Assembly: GCF_900108875.1 (NCBI RefSeq)
Contig: NZ_FNYJ01000004.1
Location: 96,681 to 160,680, forward strand
Origin: Pseudomonas sp. NFR16
Lineage (GTDB): Bacteria > Pseudomonadota > Gammaproteobacteria > Pseudomonadales > Pseudomonadaceae
Reading direction: 5' to 3'
DNA: 64,000 nt
Positions 50,627 to 59,484 of this stretch are shown one piece after another. The notes beneath the pieces are model-generated. The model was given only the letters and a program-made list of their open reading frames with translations. It did no database searches and was not told the DNA's origin. The translations under genes and the position numbers were made by a program. Numbering within the stretch: the stretch's first letter is position 1; each line of letters starts with the position of its first letter.

Positions 50627-51463
50627 TCAGACGAACAGGGTGAACAGCGCAAATCCGACGTACCAGACAATCGCGGCGCGAATCAGCAGTTCCCACAGCA
50701 CGTCGAGACTGTTCACACCCTCGACGCCTACCACGGGAGCAGGCACCTCGCCTGCGACGCAACCCACTTTGGTAATCAGGCCGGAGGCACTGATATTCCA
50801 GTTGAGCAGCTCGCTGAGCATCACCCGACTGACCGCGACAAAATTGCCCACCAAGGCGAAACTCGCAGCCAGCAGACGCACCGGCACCCAGTCAAAGGCG
50901 TGTCGCAACTGGGTCGCGCGCTCCACCAGTGCAGGCGTGCGGCCATGCTCGGACGCCAGCGCCAACAGCCGGTAGGCCAGCGCCGCCACCGGGCCAAGCA
51001 CGAAATACCAGAAGATTACGGCGAAGAAACCTTGGTAGACCTGCCACAACAGATAAGTCTGAGCACCACCCAAAAGCTGCTCTTCGTTCTCGGCCTGAAC
51101 GCCAAGGTCGCGCTCGGCGACCAGCACCGCGGCCTCCTGATCGCCCCGTCGGCAGGCGTCGCGGAAGGAACCCAGGTTGGCCTTGATGTCGCCACGCCCC
51201 AGGCTGTAGATGAACACCAACAGATGGATCGGCAACGCGAGCCAGCCATAGGCGACCGAGCCGACGATCACTAACACCAGCGCCAGCACCAACAATGGCA
51301 GCAACACGGTCAGCGTCAGAATCCACCAGGGACGGCTGGCGCTGCGCGGATTGGACTCAAGCCGCGCCAGTTGCTGCAGCCATGGCCCATCACGCTGAAC
51401 ACGCTGGCGCAGGGCCGAGAACTTCTCGATCCAGACCGCCAGCAGCAAAACCAGAAAACTCAT
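50627..51463 (-). CDS. ampE: Regulatory membrane protein AmpE
   Basis: A 278-residue inner-membrane protein with four or more helices (about 46-70, 72-92, 140-166, 258-278) and conserved LGRGDIKANLGSFRDACRRG and LLWQVYQGFFAVIFWYFVLG. AmpE works with AmpD in the signalling of cell-wall recycling to beta-lactamase control. It lies directly after ampD as in P. aeruginosa (ampD-ampE). Confidence 0.9.
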   Translation of the reverse strand: MSFLVLLLAVWIEKFSALRQRVQRDGPWLQQLARLESNPRSASRPWWILTLTVLLPLLVLALVLVIVGSVAYGWLALPIHLLVFIYSLGRGDIKANLGSFRDACRRGDQEAAVLVAERDLGVQAENEEQLLGGAQTYLLWQVYQGFFAVIFWYFVLGPVAALAYRLLALASEHGRTPALVERATQLRHAFDWVPVRLLAASFALVGNFVAVSRVMLSELLNWNISASGLITKVGCVAGEVPAPVVGVEGVNSLDVLWELLIRAAIVWYVGFALFTLFV

Positions 51464-51478
51464 CTCCCGCTCCTCAAT

Positions 51479-52027
51479 TCAAATCTCTAAAGCCGAACGA
51501 AACCGGGCCCAGTCAAAGCACGGGCCGGGATCGGTCTTGCGTCCCGGAGCAATGTCGCTATGGCCGCAGATGCGCTGCGGGGTGATCGCCGGCCAGGACG
51601 ACTGCAACTGCCGCGTCAGCGCGATCAACGCCTGATACTGCGCATCGGTGAAGGGCTGATCGTCAGTGCCTTCAAGCTCGATGCCGATGGAAAAATCGTT
51701 GCACGCCTCACGGCCTTCGAACACCGACACGCCTGCATGCCAAGCCCGGTCGAGACAGGAGACGAACTGGGTGACGGCGCCGTCCCGCTCGATCAGAAAA
51801 TGCGCAGAGACGCGCAAGTCGGCGATGCCTTCGAAATAGGGATGTTCGGTGACATCCAGCCGGTTCTGAAAAAATGCCTGAACCTTTCCGGTCTTGAACT
51901 GCGCGGGGGGCAGGCTGATGTTGTGGATCACCAGCAGCGAGATCTCGCCCTCGGGACGAGCATTGAAATTGGGCGAAGGGCAATGCTGAGCGCCGTGGCA
52001 CCAGCCCGTGCCGGGGTCCAGTTGCAT
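51479..52027 (-). CDS. ampD: 1,6-anhydro-MurNAc-L-alanine amidase AmpD
   Basis: A 182-residue cytoplasmic zinc amidase. Zinc ligands and catalytic residues are present: LVIHNISLP (His34-35), HAGVSVFEGR after AW, and GHSDIAPGRKTDPGPCF (His and Asp). NFNARPEGEISLL is the family start. It removes peptides from recycled anhydro-muropeptides and so keeps ampC off. The gene is 15 bases upstream of ampE. Confidence 0.95.
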   Translation of the reverse strand: MQLDPGTGWCHGAQHCPSPNFNARPEGEISLLVIHNISLPPAQFKTGKVQAFFQNRLDVTEHPYFEGIADLRVSAHFLIERDGAVTQFVSCLDRAWHAGVSVFEGREACNDFSIGIELEGTDDQPFTDAQYQALIALTRQLQSSWPAITPQRICGHSDIAPGRKTDPGPCFDWARFRSALEI

Positions 52028-52115
52028 GAAGGGGTCCTTAAAGCATCATTCGACAGCAGCCAGTATGCCCGCGATGAGAAAGGATGTGGCAGCCAATGCG
52101 CCGCCACGCTGCGAA

Positions 52116-54362
52116 TCAGCCCTTGAGCTTGCGCAGATTTCCCAGCACCGACTCCAGAGCGCGATCGAACAACAGCGCATCGTCCAGCACACGAATCGTG
52201 CCGCGACGAAACTCGACCGCCAGCCCCATGCGAGTCTTTTCCAGGACCTTCATGCCTGTGCGGTTGACGAACACATAGCGGCCGCTCGGCTCGACGATGG
52301 CCGCCAGTTTGCACCGCAGCTTGTGATCTTCGTCTTCCTGGATTTCGACCCAGCTGCCCATGCGCAGCTTATCGACCTGCAGCAGACCTTCATCATCAGC
52401 AGGCAAATGCATCGAAGGCTCGCTGAGCACTTGTTCGCCCGGCGCAACCAGCACGATCTCCTCAACGACCGCCATCATCGGCGTGCCATCGGATGGCTCG
52501 TTCTGGACCTGCTCGGCATCGTCGGACGCCGGACGCGTCACGTGATTAAAGGCCTGAACGTGCAGGGCTTCGAGCTGGCTGAAAAATTCGCTGGTCGCAA
52601 ACGGATCGAATGCCGCGCTGCTCAGGCCGTCGCGCAGCGACTTGAGCAGGCCTGGCACCAGTTCCAGCAGACGCTGACGCGCCTCTGGCTCGTCGTGGGA
52701 TTCGACGCTCCAGATCAGGTCATCCATGGCCTGCAGCCCGGATTTCCATTCGACCGACTCCTCGCCGTGCTTAAGGCAGGTCAGCAGCAATACCTTGCTC
52801 CACGCTTCCTGGAGCAGACGCACGACAACTTCCGGCAACGTCCGGCCCAACAGACGATCATTCAGCGCCTGTTGCACACGCTGACGCGCCAGCTCAGCCA
52901 GCGCGCGCCCTTCTTCAGCGTCGCGGGTGCGTTGTTCGAGCAATTCGCTGCGACGACGTTCGTCGCTGGTGAACGCCAGGAAATCCACGAGCAATTCGGT
53001 AAAAATCGCCGGATCGTCGACGAAATCATGCAAAAGCCGCTGCACAATCTGATCGATGCGGGTGTAGAGCGAATCACGCTGGGTGTCGTCACGTCCGCCC
53101 CAGCCAAGCGCCGCCGATGCGATCTCGTTGAGCAGGCGCCGCGCTGGGTGGCTGCCGCGGCTGAAAAAGCTCTTGTCGATGACGGCGACTTTCAGCATCG
53201 GGATTTGCAGACGACCGATCAGCGCGCGCAACGAGCCCGGCAGGTTGCGGTCGTCGAGAATGAATTCGAACAGCATCGAGATGAGGTTGATGACGTCCTC
53301 ATCCATAGGCCCGACCACGCGAAACTTGCCGCTTCGCGCGCTGACCCGGCCAATCAATTGTTCCAGCTGAGTGCGCAGATCGAAGTCGTCCGGCGTTTCG
53401 GCTTTCGGCACGTACTGCTGCAGATGAGACAGCAGACGCAGCAGGTCCTGACTCGAAATCGGTCGGGCCTCGCCGACATTGTCCGGGCGCGGCGTAATGT
53501 TGCCGCGCACGTGGACCAGCAGCTCTTGCAGCGCAGAAAAGACTTCCTGCACGCTGTTATCGAGCTTTTCAGTGGCCTGAATCAGCGACGCGTTATCGGC
53601 ACGCTGCGCCTCGTTCGCGGCCGCCGAGCTGGCCGAACGATCGGTCGAACGGCGCGACGGCAGCACTTTCAATTCAGGCAGGACACCCGCCGAAATCAGC
53701 AGCTGGTTGGCTTCTTCATACAATTGATCAGCATTGGCCAGCGCGTATTTCTCGAACAGCTTGAGGATGATCAGCTTGACCTTGATCTCGACGCCGAGGC
53801 TGCGACCGGCCTGCAGGAAGAAATCGCAAAGCAGTGTAGGACCGAGCGGATTGGTTTCGTCGGTCACGGTCTGAGGGATCAGTTCGTTCAGCCGCGTCGT
53901 CAACTGACCCAACGCAACGCCGTCGCGGTTCATGACCTTGGTGACCATGGCATCCACGGCCACGGTCCTTTCCAGATCATCGTTGTGAACCAGTGCGAGT
54001 TTGTCGAAAGACACAGGCTCGGTGAGGATCGGCTCAACGACTTCGTAGTGGCCGAGGCGCAAAAAGGCTTCGAAGAACTTGTCGAGGAAATTGCGCTCGA
54101 TGCTCTTGCGCTTCAGGCGCAGGTCGCGCATGGCTTCGAAGAAAATGTTCTGTTCGGCGTTGTTGTGGGCGCGGTCGGCCATCTCGAACAACGTGTCATC
54201 GGCATTATCAAACAGCGTTTGCAGACTTTCCTTGAGCTGCTGGGCGGCTTTGTCGCGCACCTGCAGCAGAACGACGGGCAGCCGAGCAACAGGCGAGGAT
54301 CCCGGATTTTCCGGACTCGACTTGCTCAAAGGCACCACTTTATTACCGTCGTTATGCATCAA
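52116..54362 (-). CDS. DUF1631 protein with C-terminal PilZ-like region
   Basis: A 748-residue, mostly helical cytoplasmic protein. It contains the DUF1631 blocks (IFFEAMRDLRLKRKSIERNF near residue 72, LGWGGRDDTQRDSLYTRIDQ near 418) and ends with a beta-rich part, LRMGSWVEIQEDEDHKLRCK, then RTGMKVLEKTRMGLAVEFRR, resembling a degenerate PilZ domain. P. aeruginosa PA4523 is in the same place between ampD and nadC. Function is not established. Confidence 0.88.
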   Translation of the reverse strand: MMHNDGNKVVPLSKSSPENPGSSPVARLPVVLLQVRDKAAQQLKESLQTLFDNADDTLFEMADRAHNNAEQNIFFEAMRDLRLKRKSIERNFLDKFFEAFLRLGHYEVVEPILTEPVSFDKLALVHNDDLERTVAVDAMVTKVMNRDGVALGQLTTRLNELIPQTVTDETNPLGPTLLCDFFLQAGRSLGVEIKVKLIILKLFEKYALANADQLYEEANQLLISAGVLPELKVLPSRRSTDRSASSAAANEAQRADNASLIQATEKLDNSVQEVFSALQELLVHVRGNITPRPDNVGEARPISSQDLLRLLSHLQQYVPKAETPDDFDLRTQLEQLIGRVSARSGKFRVVGPMDEDVINLISMLFEFILDDRNLPGSLRALIGRLQIPMLKVAVIDKSFFSRGSHPARRLLNEIASAALGWGGRDDTQRDSLYTRIDQIVQRLLHDFVDDPAIFTELLVDFLAFTSDERRRSELLEQRTRDAEEGRALAELARQRVQQALNDRLLGRTLPEVVVRLLQEAWSKVLLLTCLKHGEESVEWKSGLQAMDDLIWSVESHDEPEARQRLLELVPGLLKSLRDGLSSAAFDPFATSEFFSQLEALHVQAFNHVTRPASDDAEQVQNEPSDGTPMMAVVEEIVLVAPGEQVLSEPSMHLPADDEGLLQVDKLRMGSWVEIQEDEDHKLRCKLAAIVEPSGRYVFVNRTGMKVLEKTRMGLAVEFRRGTIRVLDDALLFDRALESVLGNLRKLKG

Positions 54363-54646
54363 GGACTCCTATCAACCGACTACACAGCGGCTACTCAACA
54401 GCCACAACCTCATCCCAAGCGCAGGCCGAGACTGCACATGACCGGATCTTGAATTTTTGTCCCTGGGGTGTACAGGCGAACGTCAAAGCTATGACGTCAA
54501 AAGCTAGGCGAATTATCTTGTAAATCGTGTCCGCCCGCCAGCGGACTCTTCGCCCTGATTGGAATAATAGGAGCGGACGAAGCGGCATGTGCAGCGATAG
54601 ACCGCGAAAAACGCAATCTGTCGCATAGACGGCAAAAAAACCGACA

Positions 54647-54665
54647 GAGTGCAGGTCATGCACTC
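54647..54665. promoter_or_regulatory. Dyad in the nadC upstream region
   Basis: GAGTGCA-GGTCA-TGCACTC is a perfect dyad with seven-base arms, about 45 bases upstream of a TATACT box (54711-54716) that may serve nadC. It could bind a regulator of NAD synthesis. The remaining 54363-54742 holds no gene. Confidence 0.45.
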
Positions 54666-54742
54666 AACTGGATGGTGAGGGTCCGGTAGGTTGGTACAGT
54701 TGCCTGCCTTATACTCGGGGCAACTAGTAAGTGGAGTCCGAT

Positions 54743-55591
54743 ATGCCGAATCTACGCCTTGCCACGCTGACCGCCGAAATCGAAGCCAACGTACGCCGTG
54801 CGTTGCTCGAGGACGTCGGCACTGGCGACATCACCGCTCAGCTGATTCCCGCCGAGCGTCTCGCCAAGGCAACCGTGATCTCGCGCGACGCTGCCGTCAT
54901 CGCCGGCACCGCTTGGGTCGACAGTGTATTTAGGCAGCTGGACCAGCGCGTTGCGGTTCACTGGCAAGTCGCCGATGGCGAGCGCGTGCAGCCCAATCAA
55001 GTGCTGTTCCATCTGGAGGGTCCGGCGCGCTCACTGCTGACCGGCGAGCGCAGCGCCCTCAACTTCCTGCAGATGCTCTCCGGCGTCGCGACGCGCTCGC
55101 AGCATTACGCCGACATGGTGGCCGACACGCAGGTCAAATTGCTCGACACCCGCAAGACCCTGCCCGGCCTGCGCCTGGCACAAAAATACGCCGTGACCTG
55201 CGGCGGTTGCCATAACCATCGCATCGGCCTGTTCGACGCCTTCCTGATCAAAGAAAACCACATCGCGGCCTGCGGTGGCATCGCCGAAGCCATCACCGCC
55301 GCGCACAAGATCGCGCCTGGCAAACCGGTGGAAGTCGAAGTCGAAAGCCTGGACGAGCTCCATCAAGCCCTCGAAGGCGGCGCCGACATCATCATGCTCG
55401 ACGAACTGAGCCTGGACGAAATGCGCGAAGCCGTCCGCCTCACGGCCGGTCGTGCCAAGCTCGAAGCCAGCGGCGGCGTCACCGATGCGACGTTACGCAC
55501 CATCGCCGAAACCGGGGTCGACTACATCTCGATTGGCACCCTGACCAAAGATGTGAAGGCCGTCGACCTGTCGATGCGGCTCAGCGTTTGA
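54743..55591 (+). CDS. nadC: Nicotinate-nucleotide pyrophosphorylase
   Basis: A 282-residue enzyme that converts quinolinate and PRPP to nicotinate mononucleotide. Family motifs: [76 protein letters not shown] and LEASGGV. The ATG at 54743 has GTGGAG upstream. It is divergent from the DUF1631 gene, as in P. aeruginosa. Confidence 0.95.
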   Translation: MPNLRLATLTAEIEANVRRALLEDVGTGDITAQLIPAERLAKATVISRDAAVIAGTAWVDSVFRQLDQRVAVHWQVADGERVQPNQVLFHLEGPARSLLTGERSALNFLQMLSGVATRSQHYADMVADTQVKLLDTRKTLPGLRLAQKYAVTCGGCHNHRIGLFDAFLIKENHIAACGGIAEAITAAHKIAPGKPVEVEVESLDELHQALEGGADIIMLDELSLDEMREAVRLTAGRAKLEASGGVTDATLRTIAETGVDYISIGTLTKDVKAVDLSMRLSV

Positions 55592-55759
55592 TGCAACGGC
55601 AGGCACAAGTGCGCTTGCTTGGGACGGTTGCCAATCGCAAGCGAGCGCACGCCTGATACGCACCTGAAGTTTGTGTGCGGTTTAGCTGACCGCCTGACAC
55701 AGCTCGAACCAATCGAAAATCGGCGGGGTCACACCTGCAGATCATTTGAGGAGAGCGCC

Positions 55760-55948
55760 ATGGCCGTTTCGTTGAAAAAACTCGAGCACGATGAATTGCC
55801 CGCCGACTATCTCGCGGAAAACGCAACGACAGCGTTTCAGGTGACATCCGACGCAGGAGAAGTGTTTGTGGTGGACACCGAAGAGGAAGCCGCCGCGATC
55901 GTGACCAGGCTGCATGTGGAAGACCAGCAACAAGCGGCGAAAGACTGA
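55760..55948 (+). CDS. Small acidic protein
   Basis: A 62-residue protein with GAGGAG before the ATG at 55760. It begins MAVSLKKLEHDELPADYLAE and has an acidic helix (VDTEEEAAAIVTRLHVEDQ). No family recognised. A terminator follows 88 bases later. Confidence 0.65.
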   Translation: MAVSLKKLEHDELPADYLAENATTAFQVTSDAGEVFVVDTEEEAAAIVTRLHVEDQQQAAKD

Positions 55949-56035
55949 CTGCGCGTTGCGATGCATTGCCTTTGGAGCGGCGGTTCTGATCCCCTGCTGA
56001 CATCGTCAATTCACGCTCAATATTTCGCCCCAGAG

Positions 56036-56059
56036 AAGCCCGCGCAACGCGGGCTTTTT
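56036..56059 (+). terminator. Terminator after the small acidic protein gene
   Basis: AAGCCCGC-GCAAC-GCGGGCTTTTTA: a seven to eight base stem with five T. The 235 bases between it and the alginate lyase gene show no clear feature. Confidence 0.88.
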
Positions 56060-56293
56060 ATCGAGTCCGCAATCAGCAAATGCTGCTTCTTTCGCCGTTG
56101 TAATGGGCGTCTGTTGCACCTTCGATAACGCGCCAGCCAACGTCAGCAAACGGCGCTACGCCACCTGTCTGAATGCGTTAAAGGACTGCGTCGATCGGTC
56201 GTTAATCCGTCAGTAGCGTCAGGGACGGCGAATAGTGCTACGTATGAATGGCTGAACTCTCGGGCAAGGGAACAGCCCACATGAGCCTTGGCC

Positions 56294-56947
56294 ATGATTG
56301 ACCTGACCGTCTGGAACCTTACCCTTCCTGTTGATACTCCGCCTTTGACCACCGCCGCAGCGCTGCCAAAGCTCAAAACCGCTTACTTCACCAACACCGG
56401 TGACAAAGTTGTTTTCTGGGCGCCCGTCACCGGTTCGCACACCGGTCATAGCGATTTCCCACGCTCCGAGATGCGAGAAACCCTGACCAACGGCAAAGCC
56501 CGTAACTGGTTGTACAACAGCGGCCTGAACACGCTCAAAGGCACGCTTTCGGTCAACCAGGTGCCTTCCACCGGGCGAGTGGTGGTGGCGCAAATTCATG
56601 CCAAGGATGCCGCTACGCCCTTGCTCAAGGTTGTGTACCGCTTCGCCAACGGCACAGGCAATATCGACCTCGAATACCGCGTGAACCCCGCCGACGTGAA
56701 AAGTCCCGTTGCCTATACGGTGCCTAACGTGCCGCTCAACAAAGCCTTCGCGTACGCCATTCAAATGAACAAGCAAGGCAAACTGACCGTGCTGATCAAC
56801 AACGCCGGCCCGCAAATCCAGCTCGCGCCGACCTGGTACAAATACGCCTTCTACTTCAAGGCCGGCGTCTACACGCTGGACAACGTCGGCTACCCCACCG
56901 AAGGCGGCAAGGTGACCTATACAAGGTTGGAAGTCAGCCACTTGTGA
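56294..56947 (+). CDS. Alginate lyase, polysaccharide lyase family 7, without signal peptide
   Basis: A 217-residue protein with the three PL7 regions: FPRSEMRE (Arg and Glu of the substrate site), VVVAQIHAKD (catalytic Gln and His in QIH) and YFKAGVYTLDN (catalytic Tyr). Start codon is uncertain: an ATG at 56294 or a TTG two codons earlier, with no clear signal. No signal peptide is visible, so it would stay in the cytoplasm or leave by another route. It sits between nadC and pilA, where P. aeruginosa has nothing comparable. Confidence 0.88.
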   Translation: MIDLTVWNLTLPVDTPPLTTAAALPKLKTAYFTNTGDKVVFWAPVTGSHTGHSDFPRSEMRETLTNGKARNWLYNSGLNTLKGTLSVNQVPSTGRVVVAQIHAKDAATPLLKVVYRFANGTGNIDLEYRVNPADVKSPVAYTVPNVPLNKAFAYAIQMNKQGKLTVLINNAGPQIQLAPTWYKYAFYFKAGVYTLDNVGYPTEGGKVTYTRLEVSHL

Positions 56948-57014
56948 TTTGGCGGCTGTGAGAAAACTTTTGAGCTGAAAATGCGCCATCGTGAGTGATG
57001 GCGCGGAGAGGGTT

Positions 57015-57090
57015 TGGTGCCGAAAATAGGAATCGAACCTACGACCTTCGCGTTACGAGTGCGCTGCTCTACCGACTGAGCTATTTCGGC
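57015..57090 (-). tRNA. tRNA-Thr (anticodon CGT)
   Basis: On the minus strand GCCGAAATAGCTCAGTCGGT opens the acceptor and D arm; the anticodon loop CTCGTAA gives CGT; GGTTCGATTCC is the T loop, and CCA is encoded. All stems pair. It lies directly downstream of pilA, the same neighbour as in P. aeruginosa. Confidence 0.97.
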
Positions 57091-57156
57091 ATTACTGTCC
57101 CTTTCTCAACGAACAGTAAATCAACAGTACTATTACGCACCTTAAAGCGAAACCAG

Positions 57157-57561
57157 TTATTTACAAGAGCCAGGCATCCAGTTCGTAGGAGTACCGGCGC
57201 AAGTCCATGCGGTAATGTTCTTGTTAGCATCGATAGTAGGAGTCATCGTGACCTGTGTATCGTCAGCTGCTTTGAGCTGACCTTTAACCTGAATAACGCC
57301 GGTAGTTGCGTTTACGGTAATAGATTTCGCGTACTGCGTAGCGACGAAACCGGTAGCGCATGCATCGAGCCCCGTCGCACCCTTGCTTGCCACCGCCTCG
57401 GTAACGCAAGTGCGAGCACTGCTCGCAGCCAAAATAATTTCTGATGCCTTAGCGCGCGCGGTGTAATCCTGATAAGCAGGCAGCGCCACCGCCGCCAAGA
57501 TACCGATAATCGCTACCACGATCATCAGTTCGATGAGGGTAAAGCCCTTTTGTGCTTGCAT
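57157..57561 (-). CDS. pilA: Type IVa major pilin
   Basis: A 134-residue pilin. The leader MQAQKG is cut before Phe1 by PilD, giving [18 protein letters not shown] with Glu5 and the N-terminal helix. The globular part ends with a C-terminal disulphide loop ([13 protein letters not shown]), the receptor-binding D-region. An extra cysteine pair near residues 52-68 may form another bond. It is divergent from pilB and controlled by a sigma-54 promoter. Confidence 0.96.
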   Translation of the reverse strand: MQAQKGFTLIELMIVVAIIGILAAVALPAYQDYTARAKASEIILAASSARTCVTEAVASKGATGLDACATGFVATQYAKSITVNATTGVIQVKGQLKAADDTQVTMTPTIDANKNITAWTCAGTPTNWMPGSCK

Positions 57562-57609
57562 AACGTACTTCTCCGATCGTCAATTAGGTGTCGCTCCGCA
57601 AGCATAGAC

Positions 57610-57624
57610 GCATACCTCGTGCCA
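57610..57624 (-). promoter_or_regulatory. Sigma-54 promoter of pilA
   Basis: On the minus strand TGGCAC-GAGGT-ATGC matches the -24/-12 consensus with GG and GC exactly 10 bases apart. Transcription would begin near 57598, about 37 bases before the start codon, which has GGAGA upstream. Confidence 0.85.
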
Positions 57625-57697
57625 ATTCGCGAATCTGCTCTCCTGTTGCATTTCTTTTGTGCGCTGATGAGGAATACAGGACCGGCGCCAGCAAAAA

Positions 57698-57714
57698 GTG
57701 ACAATTATTGTCAC
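57698..57714. promoter_or_regulatory. Perfect palindrome, likely PilR-binding site
   Basis: GTGACAATTATTGTCAC has eight-base arms around one base and carries TGTC on both strands, the core of PilR sites. It lies about 75-90 bases upstream of the pilA -24 box, a normal distance for a sigma-54 activator, and about 75 bases before pilB. Confidence 0.6.
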
Positions 57715-57787
57715 CCCTGCGGCGTACATTTGGCAGCCAAGCCCGACTGCGCTATAAACCACACACTGTCTGTGTCTGGTGGTTGTA

Positions 57788-59482
57788 ATGACTGATGTCG
57801 TGCTTACGGGTTTGGCCAAGCAGCTTGTCGTGGCTGAGCTCCTGAATGAAAAGTCTGCGCAGCAGGCGTATCAGCAGGCTCGCCGCGACAAGGTGTCGCT
57901 GGTCAGCTATCTGGTACAGAACAAGCTGGTAAAAAGTCTGACCCTTGCCGAAGTAGCTTCCGACCAGTTCGGCATTCCCTTTCTTGACCTCAATACCCTC
58001 GATAAGGAAAGCCAGCCCAAGGGGTTGGTCAGCGAAAAGCTCGTGCGCCAGCACTCGGCGCTGCCTTTATGGCGACGGGGTAACAAGCTGTTTATTGGTG
58101 TATCGGACCCGACCAATCACCAGGCCATTACCGACATCCAGTTCAGCACCGGCTTGAATACCGAAGCGATTCTGGTCGAGGACGACAAGCTCACCGTCGC
58201 CATCGAGAAGTTCTTCGACACCCACAGTGGCATGGGCGATCTGGCCGATGTTGACCTGGGGTTGGAAGTCGAAGCGGTAGACGAAAGCAAAGAGACCTCC
58301 ATTGGCGGTCAGGATGCCGACGACGCGCCGGTGGTCCGGTTCGTGAACAAGATGCTGATGGACGCGATCCGTCTCGGCTCTTCGGACCTGCATTTCGAGC
58401 CATATGAGAAGATCTTCCGGGTTCGCCTGCGTACTGACGGCATCCTTCATGAAGTGGCCAAACCGCCGACGCACCTGGCCGGCCGTATCGCTGCGCGCTT
58501 GAAGGTCATGGCCAGTCTGGATATTTCCGAGCGCCGCAAGCCGCAGGACGGGCGCATCAAGCTGCGCATTTCGAAAAACCGCGCCATCGACTTTCGTGTC
58601 AACACGTTGCCGACCTTGTGGGGCGAGAAGATCGTGATGCGGATTCTCGACCCGACCAGCGCGCAGATGGGCATCGACGCACTGGGTTACGAGCCGGAGC
58701 AGAAAGCGCTGTATCTGGAAGCGCTCAGCAAACCGCAGGGCATGATTCTGGTCACCGGTCCTACAGGCTCGGGTAAAACTGTTTCGCTCTACACCGGTTT
58801 GAATATTCTCAACACAACGGACATCAACATCTCCACCGCCGAGGATCCGGTCGAAATCAACCTGGAAGGCATCAACCAGGTCAACGTCAACCCGCGTCAG
58901 GGCATGGACTTCGCCCAGGTGCTGCGGGCATTTCTGCGTCAGGACCCGGACGTTATCATGGTCGGTGAGATTCGTGACCTCGAAACCGCCGAGATCGCGA
59001 TCAAGGCCTCGCAGACCGGCCACATGGTGCTGTCGACGCTGCACACCAACAGCGCGGCGGAAACACTGACTCGCCTGCACCACATGGGCGTGGCGGCTTT
59101 CAACATTGCTACCGCCATCAACCTGATCATCGCCCAGCGGCTGGCCCGCAAGCTCTGCCCGCACTGCAAGAAAGAAGTCGACATCCCGCGCGAGACATTG
59201 ATTGCCGAAGGTTTCCCGGAAGAGAAAATCGGCACGTTCAAGCTTTACTCTCCAGTGGGCTGCGAACAATGCAACGCCGGCTACAAAGGCCGTGTCGGTA
59301 TTTACGAAGTGGTGAAGAGCACTCCCGCCCTGGAGCGCATCATCATGGAGGAAGGCAACTCCATCGAGATTTCCGAACAGATGCGCAAGGACGGCTTCAA
59401 CGACCTGCGCACCTCCGGCCTGATGAAGGCCATGCAGGGCGTGACCAGCCTTGAGGAAGTCAACCGGGTGACCAAGGATTAA
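57788..59482 (+). CDS. pilB: Type IV pilus assembly ATPase
   Basis: A 564-residue hexameric extension motor. It has the N-terminal GspE-type domains (1-170), Walker A TGPTGSGKT, the Asp box EDPVEINLEGINQ, Walker B DVIMVGEIRD, the His box and a tetracysteine zinc site (CPHC ... CEQC). The ATG at 57788 is preferred over the earlier codon. It is followed by pilC after 2 bases, so pilB-pilC-pilD form one operon. Confidence 0.95.
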   Translation: MTDVVLTGLAKQLVVAELLNEKSAQQAYQQARRDKVSLVSYLVQNKLVKSLTLAEVASDQFGIPFLDLNTLDKESQPKGLVSEKLVRQHSALPLWRRGNKLFIGVSDPTNHQAITDIQFSTGLNTEAILVEDDKLTVAIEKFFDTHSGMGDLADVDLGLEVEAVDESKETSIGGQDADDAPVVRFVNKMLMDAIRLGSSDLHFEPYEKIFRVRLRTDGILHEVAKPPTHLAGRIAARLKVMASLDISERRKPQDGRIKLRISKNRAIDFRVNTLPTLWGEKIVMRILDPTSAQMGIDALGYEPEQKALYLEALSKPQGMILVTGPTGSGKTVSLYTGLNILNTTDINISTAEDPVEINLEGINQVNVNPRQGMDFAQVLRAFLRQDPDVIMVGEIRDLETAEIAIKASQTGHMVLSTLHTNSAAETLTRLHHMGVAAFNIATAINLIIAQRLARKLCPHCKKEVDIPRETLIAEGFPEEKIGTFKLYSPVGCEQCNAGYKGRVGIYEVVKSTPALERIIMEEGNSIEISEQMRKDGFNDLRTSGLMKAMQGVTSLEEVNRVTKD

Positions 59483-59484
59483 GC

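Noticed and set aside
52008-54452. Long plus-strand open frame (about 814 codons)
   Set aside because: Antisense of the DUF1631 gene, rich in Q/R/H from reverse-complemented codons; no start signal or motif.
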